This document shows, one piece after another, positions 1-13,555 of a stretch of 64,000 nucleotides of DNA. The position numbers and the translations under genes were made by a program. How positions within the stretch are numbered: position 1 is the stretch's first letter; each line of letters begins with the position of its first letter. This stretch comes from Bradysia coprophila. Its lineage: Eukaryota > Arthropoda > Insecta > Diptera > Sciaridae. The DNA lies in contig NW_023503293.1 of assembly GCF_014529535.1 (NCBI RefSeq), forward strand, positions 661,115 through 725,114, written 5' to 3'. The notes beneath the pieces are model-generated. The model made no database searches, was not told the DNA's origin, and worked only from the letters and a program-made list of their open reading frames with translations.

Positions 1-1183
1 ATTCACTAGTATAGCTATCGAGTGGACTATCGCTATACTACAAAACTTCTGTTGTAAATCCGTCTTGTTTGGGCAAGAGAGTCAAAATCAAAGAGAAACA
101 TAAATATTTCAATACTGCGGTTGGGATAAGACCATTTCTAATCGACCTAAAGTCGCCGCAATGAAATCGGAGCAACCCCTCTAATTATGTATAATAACGT
201 CTTATCTATTAATGGTTTCCGCGCTGCCCACCCTCATAATCGACATAATTTATTTACATTAACGCAGCAAAAGTCGCGCTTTTTTCATTGTGACTTCTGC
301 AGGGCATATTAAATTCCGGTAACGTTATGCACCCTCGGAAATATCCAATAAATTTACACCGTTGGTTGGCTGCTTAATGCGCCGAAGAAATTACAGGCTT
401 ATGACTTTTATTGCTTCTGTCAAATGTAATAATAAACGAAGATATATTTACCATAGACAGACATTTGAGCTGTTTATTGAAAGAAAAATTAGAGCAAAGT
501 AAATTGAAAGAATATTCCCTTGAAATGGTGTTTGTCTGCAACTCATATAAAAGCGAAAATGATTCCTTTGAGATTTAGCTTACACACAGTGTCATTACAT
601 TATACAGTATTATATATGAGCAGTTGAGTTCATCGAAAATGACATTCGTGAAATTGGAAATGAAAATACAGTATAAAAGCTAACATATAGGAAGCAGAAA
701 GCAGAGTTCAAGCTAACACATCCTAGTTGATTATTTTGTGTGTTTGCTTTCATAAAAAAGAGATCGTTGCTAAAAGGCAAAGGTAAAAACGTGCAGCATA
801 AAGGATACGGTTTGATGTCTGTAAATATAGTTTATATGCGAAACTTTCTCAAATTAACCGTCCAAGACAACTTTACAAGCAAAGAAACGAAACTAGAATA
901 AATTTTGAAAATTCATCGTTTTCGCTCCAGCCAGCAGCGTAGAAGTGGTACAAATGTACTAGATGACATGACGATTCACCTGATTTATATTACTTCAATA
1001 AGTAAATATAGTGGCACCTTAACTAAGAAACATTTAACTTTTGATGCACAGAGGTAGATATTTAATGTCTTATGGGATGATTGAACATCTGTTACTGCTA
1101 CTAACACACGTACATTTACGTAAGAGGTGAGAAGCAATTGACACTGGGAAAGGTGTAATGACACATAGACTCCGAAAAACCAG

Positions 1184-1367
1184 TTTTCATACCTAGGACC
1201 CGAAAAGTGCGACTTCGTCGTACTTTTTTTCCGTCCAATATGAGAAATACTATTCGTACCACGGACTAAAAGTCTTTTCAGCGTTTTCGATTCCAGACCT
1301 CGCCTTCGGCTCTGTCTGGAAACTTCTCACACGCTAAAAAAGACTTTTAGTCCTAGGTTCGAAATGT
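1184..1367. repeat. MITE-like repeat, family A copy 1
   Basis: Short element with inverted ends of the form cataccTAGGAC / GTCCTAggt and an internal segment containing gcctcgccttcggctctgtc. The same family recurs at 19338-19496, where the internal segment is in reverse orientation, and at 58483-58927, where it is interrupted by an insertion. No coding capacity. Confidence 0.7.
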
Positions 1368-4300
1368 ACTATTATATTCAGGTGGACCATAAACGCAACA
1401 TTTTCTCTCCAGATAGAGAGCCAGAACGAAAACAGTTTTTCGCACTTTTTCATCCCAGTGACGTTTTTGGTTCGCCTGTATGAAAAAATACTTTCATCCG
1501 GTTAGTTTGTTCTTAGCATCGATATAATATAGAGCAACTTTATGCGGAAAGATCACATGGATGTAGGTATGTGTAACGTAACTTACGTTTTGAGAAAGCG
1601 CGCGAAATAATGTCATACAGATATTTGAAAATAATTGAAACTCTGCATTTATCAATTTCCTCTTTCTCTTCGTTTTGTGTTGTGATTCGTATTTTTTGCA
1701 CTTATATGTGTCCTACACTGAGCGAAATTTCTTACATGCCATGCGTATATCATTCGTGCCCCCTGTTAAAAATGGTGGTAAGGTAGTTATACAGCGGGCT
1801 CGAATATAGTACGTGCGAGATGTATTTCGCTTTGACAGAGATTTAAATGAATTTTATTGAATTTACCTACGATTTACACCATATTACCCAGTTTATAGTA
1901 GTTGTTATACATTTTAGCAGTTATTTGTAACAAATACTTTAAATTAAAAATTGACTTCTTTGGGAGTTGAACCGGAGACATCTCGATCATGAGCCAACGA
2001 TCTTTCTAATGTTGCAGTGCAGTAGTGTTGGTTGACATTTCTCATTGTCGAAGCGTACTTTGAAAGCCATAAACGTTTGTGGCATATAAGTTACACAGAG
2101 CACGTTATAACGTAACGCACAATATGGTGATATGTCGGTTTTTAACATAACTGAATTTAAGTTCATAAAGCACGCGTAATTAGCTTCGACTTGATGGCAA
2201 TAATATAGTTGTGGACTTGGATTATCAAAATACCGGATAATCAATTATAGATAAATTCAACTTAAACAACTTTCTGATATGATTACGAAATGAAATTACT
2301 TTATAAAAAATGAAAGTATTTTGACGAGAATTTTTCTGATTTATTATAACTACAACGTGTTAAGAAATATAAATATGATACAAATCCAATGTCTAAGACC
2401 AACATCCACTATATACGTTTAAAATACGTGATGTGCGTTTAACTTCCGTCCCACTCGTAAGTTATTCATATTCCACGTATATCACCACAATACGTAACTC
2501 ATGAATATTCAAATTTGACAATCGAAATACGTAACTACGCTTTCAACGTGTTCCACGTATAAAAAATATTGCCCGTGTATCACATACGTTAATGAAGTAT
2601 ATTCCGACTTCCCGACGAATTTTACACATACCCGGTGTATTGTATGAATTTTCTTTTTCTGGGTGTATGTTTCCGAAATTTCGTTCTTCTTGTCTCATTA
2701 TCTACAGTATATTATATCGATGGTTCTTAGTCGACAATATCATAATTAAATCAAAAATACTCGAAAAATGTAAAATATTGACTTTGGCCAGTCATCAAAG
2801 TTCAAATAGAGATTTTCAAGTCAAATTACCATTACGCTAGGATTTAATGGATTATTCTATAACATACAAAATTGGCGTACTCTTCACGGAAGTGCATATT
2901 GCTTTTAAAATTCGGAGCATTCTAGAACTGGCGCTTCAACAAAGCCAATTGGATACATACAATTTCTGTATTCTACTGAAACACGGCGCTCTCTTTTTTC
3001 TAGACGCAATTATTTAATGGGTTATTAAACTGAAACTATAAACAAAAAACGTTTCTGATTTAACATAACATTGACCTTCAAAGTAAAATTCTAAAATTGA
3101 TACATTTTCCCGTTACGTTTTCGTTACGTTGGTGCGTATGTTATAACCAAATCGGTTTTCCTTCACCGCTTGGATGCTAGTGTACGTTAATTCGAAGAAA
3201 AAGAAAAGCCACACCGAGTGTAAAACTGCCAATTTATATCTGGTTAATGTCAGACGCAGTCAGTATCGATAAATATATTCAAATTCCCATTATAGCGTTG
3301 TCAATTTCCCTGTATATTATTATAGTATAATCGCTCGCTGTATTTTGTCAATTCGGTTTATCATATTTAACCCTTCGTGATTCACCATAACAAGATTCGC
3401 TTTTTTTTTGAACTAAAGAATATCTATCTATGTCAAATGAAATTGAAAATGACGAAAACTGGATATATAATTCAAAGAAAAGTCCATAACATTTTCTTTC
3501 GTTTTTTATTTTGTTTCATTTTTGTATAAGCCACATCTGTGTTTTTGTTTCATACTTCTTTATTGTATCGTTATGTTTGGATTCAGGCTTATTCGCCGAC
3601 AACAGTTCCAACGAAAAATGTTTTGGAAATAGATAAGTAAAACAGCAATCAACACAGTATAGTAGTTTCAATTGGTTTTACATACTTTTCAGTTCTCAAT
3701 GTGGAAAATGGTTCTCTTGGGAAAACAAGAGAATTGCGTAAAATCTACCGTCCACAACAGATACGTAATAGTATCTTACATGACTAGGGATAAAAAGATG
3801 AAAAGTAGAGTTTTAGTGTGAATTTTGTTGATCCGAGGCGAAGCCGAGGTCAATAAACATACGAAAACGAGACTCTTCATTTTTATCCCGAGTTATGTAA
3901 TGGATTTTACATGCTGAAGGCGTCGAAAGAAGTGCTTAAAACATGAAAAGTACGGTTTTCGACGCATATAGCATGTAAATAACTAAACTATTATGCTTCC
4001 TACTGCGGGACAAAAGTGGAAAAATGTCGACTTCGCCTCGGATCCACAAAATTCACATGAAAACGATAATTTTCATTTTTATCCACATGTAATGGATTTA
4101 ACATACTTTTGAAACTTAAACCAATTATCTTGTTTTAGTTTTCCCAAGGTGTGTAATAAGCCACTTTCGACACTAGGTAAAAGAAAAATACGTGAAATCC
4201 ATTACAGAACTCGGTAAAAAAATTTAAAAGTCACGTTTTTGTGTAATTGTTGACCTCGACCTCGCCTCCCATTATCAAAATTCTGAGGAAAACTAGACTT

Positions 4301-6566
4301 TTCAACTTTTATCCCTTATCCCTAACTGATTCTCTGATGAGTTCTACTAATCTCAATAAAACGCTTCCTTTAGCTCGAAAATATTTTCACCCATTTTCTA
4401 AACGTTGCTTTGGCATTATTTCTCTCATATTCTCTTTAATTTCACATACAAATCATCAGTTCTATGCGAGCCACGTAACACCATAATCATTTCTCTGTTT
4501 CTCAGCCACACATGATTTATTATAAAGTCACCAGCGGCTCGTATCAGCAATAACACACTTACAGTGTGGATAATACCACCTTTCCAGACTCGCTAATATG
4601 CACATTCAACTGTCCCGCAGGCAAGACAGATATTTTTAGACTCTAAGATGTGTAAATTTACCTGTCTATCGTATTTATAATTTGATTTGTGTCTGGGTGA
4701 ACATTTCCGTTGTTGTTCGAGTGTAAGAGCCCGAAGCGCTTTCATATCACTTTTTCCATACCAAGACAAAAATTTCTTTGTTTGTAGGGAATTTTCTTTT
4801 TTAAAGATTTCCCAGCGAATGATTGAATGTGTTTTGAGTTTCGCGAATGAAATATTAGAATCGATGCGAGGGTATATTAGATATGGAAATACATATTTCT
4901 CGGTGACTTTTTTTTTTGTTTTTTTGATTTATGAATGCGATTATCTAAGTAGGTCGAAAAGAGACCAGAAATAAAGGTTTATGATAAACTTCCAGTTTGA
5001 TACATCCAACGATATTTTATACGATTTCTCTCTGGTTCGTATGAATTCAAATATTTTCGAAAATTAGAAAGTTTTGTGTTAAATATAGCTGGAGTAAAAC
5101 TTTTGATGTCGATGCAATTTCGTTATGGGCTATAGTCGACGTTAGAGTGTTTTCTTAAGTAGCGCTAGACAGTGAAAGAAACATCGTACCGTTCAGCATA
5201 AAATATTGGAACCTGAACTTAAATAATGTAAGGTTCATGGAAAAAAGCACATCACTCATGGAACAACAAACCAAAAGCATGATAATGGTTATTTATGACA
5301 TCGAGTTCAAAGTAATGTGGAATTATGACACGAAGCATGTCAGCACTAGATAAACAAAGAATTCTTAATTCTCTTAACATATGCACAATGAACTAAAAGT
5401 AATGTGAGAACAAACGTTTTACTTCAGAAATCAATCAGCTGTGTGTCATATATATGAATCCAGTTTCCTAAGGGAATAAGGGTTTTTATCTCCATCTAGT
5501 GGAAGAAAGTGGATTTTTCTTCGTTGTTGGGAGAGAGTGGAAAAGCTGACAAAAATAATGGATGTCGCTAGTATTACGATATTTTTCTGTTCGTTTGATT
5601 TTATTTTATCAAACCTAATTTTTCAGTCCATTTAGCTTGTTCCAATGTAGACTCTGAGGTTCGTTTTATTCTTATTTATCATACTCGCTCCATGTTCTGA
5701 CATATCACTATTGTTTATCTAGAAGGATAAGTAGGAAATCATTGACAAGTGCAACTATTCTTCCCTACAATGCATAAAAAACTTAATGCAAAAGAGATGC
5801 AAGTTTTTAAGATAGTAAACGTATGAAATTCTGAGGCAGTATTGTTGTCTCGTATGATAAAATAAGATATTGGTAAGCCGCGATTGTCGGTCTCATGTAT
5901 TGATAATCTAATGTAATTGTCTAGGGAAAGTAATTTAAGGGTCGATGCATGTATATATGATGACGTTGAAGAAAATGATGATGGAAGGGCAATGGTAACC
6001 ACTTGGACAACCTCAATTGCTACGAATCAAGGTATGATTTGCTAAAGAATACTAGGATTCCATCAAACTATGACAAACGATGCTAGCTTTCTTCTGGTCC
6101 GATATTGTTTCAATCAATTTTGTCGTTCATTGAAAGCGACGCGACTTGATTTAAATTAGCTGTGTTCACGATCGAATAAAAGAGCTATTCTCTCTTCTGT
6201 CTGTTAATTCAATTTACTAAAGAGATTTAAGCATGCTACCATTACCTCATGATACTTTTACCTTGCTAGCTGTCCTTGTTGTCTAGTTCACTTGTACTGA
6301 TTTTATCAATTTAACTGTTTACGTTTAACTGTTGTAGCTCCTAGAATTGTAACGAATACTGGAGACACGCGGTGCATTAGTTTGAAAATGTGTTGACAAA
6401 ATAAATGAAATTGAAATTTAAAACTTATATTTTGATGATTTTAAGAATACCAGAAGGGGTACGTCAACTAGAACATTGATTTTTTGCTACCGATTATGAA
6501 AGAAACGCCTTTAGTTTGTTCTAGATGTGTCCGTGTCGATATAGGAAACTAGTATAGATCCATAGC

Positions 6567-7626
6567 CACGGTGAGGCTAAATTTTTTTAAATAAACGTGT
6601 AAGTGAACATCTAGGTTTTTTTCATAAGTGAGTTGGGGGAGGGAAGTGCTGTTCAAGTAAACAAGTTTTAGCAAAATCCCCTTAGCTGTTCCTGAGAACC
6701 AGCACCAGCGTCAGCTAGGGCTTGTGAAACAGTGAGCACTACAGATTTACATTGGAATTGGTAGCATTTCTAAGATTTACAGTGTAAAAATTATGGCTCA
6801 GCTTTACTCAGTAATCAATAAATCAATAAATATTGATGAAAAAGTTTTGCATCGAGGTCGCTCTACTCGCAAATCTAAAGCTATCTAGAGGAATTATCTA
6901 TTTTTACCTTTAAGAAAAACAAACACTTTAAATGTTTGATAGATATAAGAAAGCCATTTATTTGTAATGTCGTCTTGAAAATAGATAATTCCTCTAGATA
7001 GCTCTAGATTTGCGAGTAGAGCGACCTCGATGCAAAACTTTTTCATCAATATTTATTGTGCAGCATAAAGTATGGCATATTTGGTATCGTTGTAAAGCTG
7101 AGACTCTAAGCTACCATATAAGCAACCACATTGCCGGAAAATACTCATACTAGTAAGTTATTGAAGCGTCCAAAGTTCACCGAGGGTAGCCAAAAAATTC
7201 AATTTCTGAAAATGTAACAGAAAACTTTGATTAAAAAATTTTTTTTTGTTGTTCATTAGGATTTGCAAAACTAGTCTGGAATCATCATTCAAAGGCTTCC
7301 ACGGTTGCTTTGTAAAGGAGATATCAGTCTTTTAAAATGGTGAAATTTTTACTTTTAGCTACTATTGCTCGATGAAGAAATTATCTAGAGCCATAATTTT
7401 TACACTGTAAATCTTAGAATTTGTCCCTCTACCAATTCCAATGTAAATCTTAAGTCCTCACTGTTTCACAAGCCCTGGCTGACGCTGGTGCTGGTTCTCA
7501 GGAACAGCTAAGGGGATTTTGCTAAAACTTGTTTACTTGAACAACACTTCCCTCCCCAAACTCACTTATGAAAAAAACCTGGATGTTAACTTACACGTTT
7601 ATTTAAAAATTTTAAGCTTCACCGTG
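6567..7626. mobile_element. Foldback (long terminal inverted repeat) element
   Basis: The two ends are long imperfect inverted repeats: about 6567-6800 matches the reverse complement of about 7389-7626, starting with cacggtga and ending with tcaccgtg. The 4-base word tagc lies immediately outside both ends (6563-6566 and 7627-7630) and may be the target-site duplication. The arms include a strongly conserved segment (ccagcaccagcgtcagc on the left, its complement on the right). The centre carries a second, nested hairpin. No transposase frame is visible, so this is a non-autonomous element. Family assignment is not possible by eye. Confidence 0.7.
6825..7057. repeat. Nested hairpin inside the foldback element
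   Basis: About 80 bp at 6825-6904 (through gcatcgaggtcgctctactc) is repeated in inverted orientation at 6978-7057, with a spacer of about 73 bp. It sits inside the 6567-7626 element, so it is either part of that element's structure or a second, later insertion. Confidence 0.75.
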
Positions 7627-7986
7627 TAGCCCAAAATTAGTTCAGTTAATAGTAGAATTCTGAAATTTGGACCAGCAACATTAATCGTTGCCACCCTGAT
7701 TCAAAAACGATTAACAGACTTGGAAAAAGTACCACCCATCGTCTACCACCCACTTTCGAAGTTGGGTGGTATATAGGCAAGTTTGACGAATTATTGAGAT
7801 GGCCATGTTGTAGGTGCACTGCTAAAATTAGACTCAAATAAAAGGTAAAGGTTCAAAGTTTTTTTTACACAGCCAAAAATTTTCCTATATTTTCATTTTT
7901 CACTGAAATTTTCCGAATTTTATTCCAAAATGGTGATAAAAATGTAAAGTTCAAAGTACACACATCTACACTCTATAGGTAGCAAC

Positions 7987-8767
7987 GTTAAGAGGCACCG
8001 GCACTAAGCTAAAATTGTAGCCTACATTTGCGTGTCTCGTATTTCCTTTTTTGTTAATATCTTTCCATCAGAATCCTTTTTGAAAAATGTACGACCGCAA
8101 TGGGACATTGAACTTTTGACATTTTTTGTATTTTGATTAAGAATGTTATTGTAAACAAAAAATTGTTCTACACTATTACAGAATTTTCAAGTTTTGTACT
8201 TTTAATTCATATTTGAATTACGGCTACGACCCAAATTCAACCTAAAAGCAAACCTTTTTCGTGAGAGAATTAAGAAAAAATGACATGAGAAGAAAAGAGA
8301 GGCATATAGAGACGTATAGTCTTTTTTATGTTTGACTGATCCTTGAAAATCAGAAAACAATTAATTAAAAATATAAATGTTTATAATTTTGCGATAGTTT
8401 AGAATAATTTGTTGCTTAGAATAATGTTGTCTATCGAAATTATTGAAACTTCAGTCCCCCATTCCGACCGAGAGATCTGTTAGCTTTAAATAAAAATCAG
8501 TTTTGGTTGTAGTCGTTTGATCAGCTCTGAGAAACGTGAGCAGTTTAATGAAATTTTCATAAACTGCTCATTGTTCTCAGAGCTGGTCAAATTGCTGCAA
8601 CCAAATCTATTTTCTGTTGAAAGCTAACACATTCGTGGTCGGAATTGCGGTCGTACATTTTTGAAAAAGGAATCTGGTGGAAAGATATCATCAAAAGTAA
8701 ACTAAAATCCAGTATTTAAAAATCGCCCTAATGTATGCTTTTCGGCAAAGTAACGGTGCCTCTTAAC
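7987..8767. mobile_element. MITE family B, copy 1 (interrupted)
   Basis: Element with terminal inverted repeats gttaagaggcaccg / cggtgcctcttaac. The body matches the shorter copy at 11028-11446 almost base for base, including a central palindrome around cagctctgagaa / ttctcagagctg. It differs from that copy by an extra block of about 360 bp at 8101-8461. No coding capacity. Confidence 0.8.
8101..8461. mobile_element. Insertion inside MITE family B copy 1
   Basis: Comparison with 11028-11446 shows that gcaa and ttccgacc are adjacent in the other copy but separated here by about 360 bp. The inserted block begins tgggac and ends with gtccccca, a short imperfect inverted terminus. It is AT-rich and non-coding. 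Confidence 0.65.
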
Positions 8768-10340
8768 AACTGGTCCAAATAATTTCAGAATTCTACTAAT
8801 AACTGAACTATTTTTGGACCTTTACACTAGCATGGACCTATGATAAACCGTAACATAAGTAACACTTGGCTGGAGAGACCAAGCCGGGAAATTCTGTAAA
8901 GTTGTTTAGACAATGGACGCTGAACGGAATGCTATTACTGACTGACTATCCAATAAATTATTTATCTTCATAATCAAATAATTACGTTACAATTATAATA
9001 TTGTTAGATATGTACAAACATTGCTTTACAGAATTAGATGTTCCATGCTTCCATGCTTCCAACGCACGAATCGTTATTTTATATTGAAACGACACACACG
9101 GCATGTAATTGAATTGGGGGCAATTACAAAAGACCTATGTGCGCGGAATAATATAGAGCGACATCGTAGAAAATATGTTCCCATATAAATTAACCAAAAA
9201 AAAGATGACAAAAACATTTGAATTAAATTATGTATACGTTGTTTGACAGGAGATAATTTGAAATGAAATTGTGAACTGGTTCGCAACAGGCTTATCAAGA
9301 AGCTTTTTAAGTGATTTTATAATCGGTTAAAGTTTCCTCGATTTTTATGCAAAACAAATCCTTAGGTATGAGTAGCCATAATTTTGTTTTCCCTTGATTG
9401 GTATCGGAATAGCACTGCTCTTGGCATTAACACATAGAAAATATTCGGAGCCTGATTAAATCACAGTCTATGCTTCTATCGTAAAGATGGATGACGTGGT
9501 TACAACGACGACAACAGTAAATGATGAGCTGTGCCTATTAGGCATTGCCTAATGTATTCTTATAGCAAAACTTATGTTTGAACAAATGAAGTTGAAGATT
9601 TTGCATAAATCTCTTGAAAATATTCGATGATGGATGATTGGAAGTTACCAGATTTGAACATAGTACTAGTGATATACTTGCTGTTTGTGACAGGTTAAGC
9701 TCTTATCACTGGAGCCTCAGCAGTGCTGTGGTATCTGTAATAAGTTATAATGTTCTTTGTTGGGGATCCGTCATCTATAACCATCGGCAAATGCTTTGCC
9801 CACGTTGTCTACTGGAATTCCATGTGTTTCAAAGAGCATATTAATCATAATAGCCCCAAGTTGTTGGAACGGAGCTAACACAATATGGACAATAATGGCA
9901 TATCATTTGTTTATTTCTCTGAAATTTCACCGTCAATGTACCTTCGGTCAAAACTGCCTTTAACTAAGTGAGTAACACAGTACAGTGTAATTGATATTAT
10001 TGACAAAGAAAGTACTAATTTGTGTTGGTCGTTCAGTCAATCCCATTCGAAATTATGCATAACAGAAATGGAAAACAAAAATGTGAGGCCCATTATTTAA
10101 TCATCATCATCGTCGACGATTAACATTTGTGTATATATTGAGAACAGCTCTATACGAAATGAGTTCTGAATAATGTAATTACAACGTAGGTTCGAACCTT
10201 TATCGGACCATGTAAAATCCTCCTTTAAAGTAATCACATTATCTTCGAAACTGTTCCGACTTAATGTTGTAATTTATGTCACTGAAGGAACACCTAACAT
10301 GAATTTTTTAGATTCATACAACAGCCACACCAACCTCGTT

Positions 10341-10568
10341 AAGGCCAGGTTATGCCTCCTGACATATGTGCGATATATCGGACCATAACCTGGCCTTAAG
10401 GCCAGGTTATGCCTCCTGACATATGTGCGATATATCGGACCATAACCTGGCCTTAAGGCCAGGTTATGCCTCCTGACATATGTGCGATATATCGGACCAT
10501 AACCTGGCCTTAAGGCCAGGTTATGCCTCCTGACATATGTGCGATATATCGGACCATAACCTGGCCTT
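10341..10568. repeat. Four perfect tandem copies of a 57-bp palindromic-ended unit
   Basis: A 57-bp unit is repeated four times head to tail with no differences that I can see. Each unit starts aaggccaggttatg and ends cataacctggcctt, so every unit is bounded by a 14-bp inverted repeat and every junction is a palindrome (ggccttaaggcc). Because 57 is a multiple of three and the minus frame has no stop, a minus-strand frame reads a 19-residue peptide four times; I regard this as chance, not a gene. Confidence 0.95.
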
Positions 10569-11027
10569 AAAGCATCCAATTAAAGTTTCTTATGACTCCA
10601 AACAATATAAATTGGGTTAGATTTTACGCTTACAATAAAAACGCCGGCACAAGGCAATAATGAATTTAGTAAAAAGTTTCCGTTCCATTCAATCTTACTG
10701 TGGGGAAGCAGGGGCGAACTGGCTGAAGGAATGACGATGCTTCGACTCATACTAGGAGTCATTACATTTCCCTGTTGAATTCGTTCCTCCTGAGTTCTAA
10801 TACCACTGCCTTCTGAGTTCTAATAAAATGTAAAGCCCATTTAGTGAATTATGAAGAGAGGAAACGAAACGTCGTCTCGACTTCACTCCACAAAGTTACA
10901 TTTGTAACAAAATCATATGCTGCAAAAAGTAGCACCGTGCTTTAGGTTAAACCATAGCACTGCTCCTAGATTGGAGGTTTAAATTTTACACTTACTAAAA
11001 AGTGTATTACGTAAATCATACTATAGC

Positions 11028-11446
11028 GTTAAGAGGCACCGGCACTAAGCTAAAATTGTAGCCTACATTTGCGTGTTTCGTATTTCAATTTTGTTAATAT
11101 CTTTTCAAGAGAATCCTTTTTGAAAAATGTACGACCGCAATTCCGACCAAGAGATCTGTTAGCTTTAAATAAAAATTAGTTTTGGTTGTAGTCGTTTGAT
11201 CAGCTCTGAGAAAAGTGAGCAGTTTAATGAAATTTTCATAAACTGCTCATTGTTCTCAGAGCTGGTCAAATTGCTGCAACCAAATTTATTTTCTGTTGAA
11301 AGCTAACACATTCGTGGTCGGAATTGCGGTCGTACATTTTTGAAAAAGGATTCTGGAGGAAAGATTTCATCAAAAGTAAACTCAAATACAGTATTTAAAA
11401 ATCGTCCTAATGTATGCTTTCCGGCAAAGTACCGGTGCCCCTTAAC
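11028..11446. mobile_element. MITE family B, copy 2 (uninterrupted)
   Basis: About 420 bp with the same inverted ends (gttaagaggcaccg and ggtgccccttaac) and body as 7987-8767, but without the 360-bp insertion. It therefore represents the undisturbed form of the element and shows that the insertion in copy 1 is secondary. Confidence 0.8.
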
Positions 11447-13555
11447 CCAATATTTTTCTTTGAATCAGTGGCTCCATAAATTTGATAGAAATCAACCATT
11501 TTTCTATGAATAAAATTTGTTAATCATCATTTTAAAACATATGGTGTACAGTGAACATTTTACCAATATTTTTGATGGATTTGCTATCATCACAATTTAA
11601 AGTTGAATTATAAGTTAGAGATAGGTGAGGGCATACCAATATTTTTGCTCACAGCTAAAGTTAGATGTCCAAGAATAAAATGCTGAAGTCTCTTGCCCAG
11701 CCCTCAGTTACAAAAAAATCTTTGAAAAAACGTCGTGTAAAAGCTTAATTATTTGGTAACCACTAAATATGCAGGTTGATTTTACAGTCACACGTATGTA
11801 CAGAAGTCCAGACAAAGATTCGAGGGGTACACTTTGTTGGAAGCTGAGCTAATAACTTGACGAGTTAGGGTGTTTCACAAATTGTCAAAATTTCATGAAA
11901 ATTGTCAAAATTTCATGAAAATTCCGCCAATTTCCCGATTTGGGAGGATACTAAAATGTGACGTAATTTTAGGGTGTTGGATTGTATAAAAATGTTATTT
12001 AGCGTGACAAGTGGGAGGGGTATCGAAAAGTCCTAATTTTAGAGTAACGTCATTTGTCACACAAAACGATAGAAACTGAAGCCTCGTACGAAGGCTTTTT
12101 ACTGCGTGAAATTCGTTTTCTTCATTTTATTAGTTAATACAAAAAATTCATTCATCGAAACAGATCTACTGTCTTCAGTTCATAATATTATTCAATGTAT
12201 TATCTTTATTTATTTGAGCATGTTGTGCCGCAGGTTATGTTTCCATGTGATCTTTGGGAAGAATTTTGTTGTCCAACAAAGTTCAACTGTTTGAAACCAA
12301 TTAGTAACTTAGGCGTCATTCACGAAGACGTCTGCTCTTTAGGGATGGAGGGTGGTTCTGCAAAAGCGTGACTGTAATACCTTATATGTGAAAAATGGTC
12401 AAAGTTTCACAAAAACTGATAAAGTTTTACAAAATTTGACAAAGTTTCACAAATTTTAACAAACATGTTTTCAGATAGAAGGCCCTGTACGAGTATTTGT
12501 ATAGTATACTTCTGCGCCCTGTACCATGACTTTCCGGAGAAGCCTCCCAAAGATTTTGGTTGTATCATCTGTTAAAACATGATTCAATACACCTCAGACA
12601 GAAAATTCTTGGTTCAACATTATTATACCATTAAACTGGTGCCGACGTTTTATGAAAATGCCCATAACCTGCACATGTTTTTTTTGCAATTTAAACCCCA
12701 TGATGTCCATTCAATGGACATTCCATTCCATGATGGGCAGCCCACTCATCTCTATTGCAAGTCTCCATTTCATAAATACTTCCGTGTCATTTGCTAATAA
12801 AGTCTGCACAACTCTAACACAGTTCAAACAGGACATGAAGTACAAATAATGTGAAAATGGTTTTGATACCTCCTTCGGCCAGATCTGTCTTCATGGATGT
12901 GTGCATGGGTGTTTTGCCTGCGTATGACAGACAAGGATGTCTCAGTAACAATAATAATATACGTTGAATAGGTTTAATGTACCTCCTGCGGGTATTTTAT
13001 AAATTGCAGACCGTATTTCATTGAGATTATTTTTTTTAAATTAGATCGCATAAATCTACTCTTTTATGAGTTCGTTTTTTTTTGTTTTGTTTTATATCGC
13101 CGATATTACTGCTTTCTCCTTAAACAAGATTTCCAATGTTTATGGTTTTGTGGTTTATGGTTTCAGTGTTGTTGCTTTTTTTATGTGGTTTGAGCGCTTA
13201 CACACAAGAAAAATTGTAAATTGTAAAATCGCACACATAAAACTGCTACGTACCACCATGAACATTGTTGCTTTTATATCAAACAAATTTCTTTCACCTC
13301 AAAAGGTTATTAGATAAGGTGTTCCATGGATGTATTATGGAAATTCAATGCATTTTAACAATGCACACACACGTTGCCTACCCCATATGTATAAAGCCAG
13401 TCCCATATAATTCACCCACCCTTATCACTAGTCGATAATAAAATATGTTCTCTCCGTTTATATATATATTCATTTCATCCACCAAATTGATTTTCCATTT
13501 TTATTTGCCATCATTTTCTTCTTCATCTCTTCTTTTTTCTTTCTTTTCTCTCCAG

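Larger units (their letters stand above)
1..13555. other. Gene-free region rich in degenerate repeats
   Basis: No reading frame in this stretch has a recognisable domain, codon structure or a convincing splice chain. The open frames are short, AT-driven and often overlap palindromic repeats. It may hold the 5' exon(s) of the GPCR at 13556, because that gene lacks its first transmembrane segment, but I could not find a TM1-like exon. Individual repeats are listed separately. Around 3780-4310 there are degenerate copies of a motif (tgggataaaaatgaaaag and relatives) seen again near 60120. Confidence 0.6.

Noticed and set aside
1955..2030. tRNA-like sequence on the minus strand (ggttcaactccc and gttggctcatgatc)
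   Set aside because: The T-loop-like and CAT anticodon-like words are present, but the T stem does not pair and no 5' acceptor strand matching the 3' side is found. At most a decayed tRNA or SINE fragment.
10274..10579. Minus-strand 101-codon frame with four 19-residue repeats
   Set aside because: It follows from the 57-bp tandem unit being divisible by three; no coding signal outside the array.
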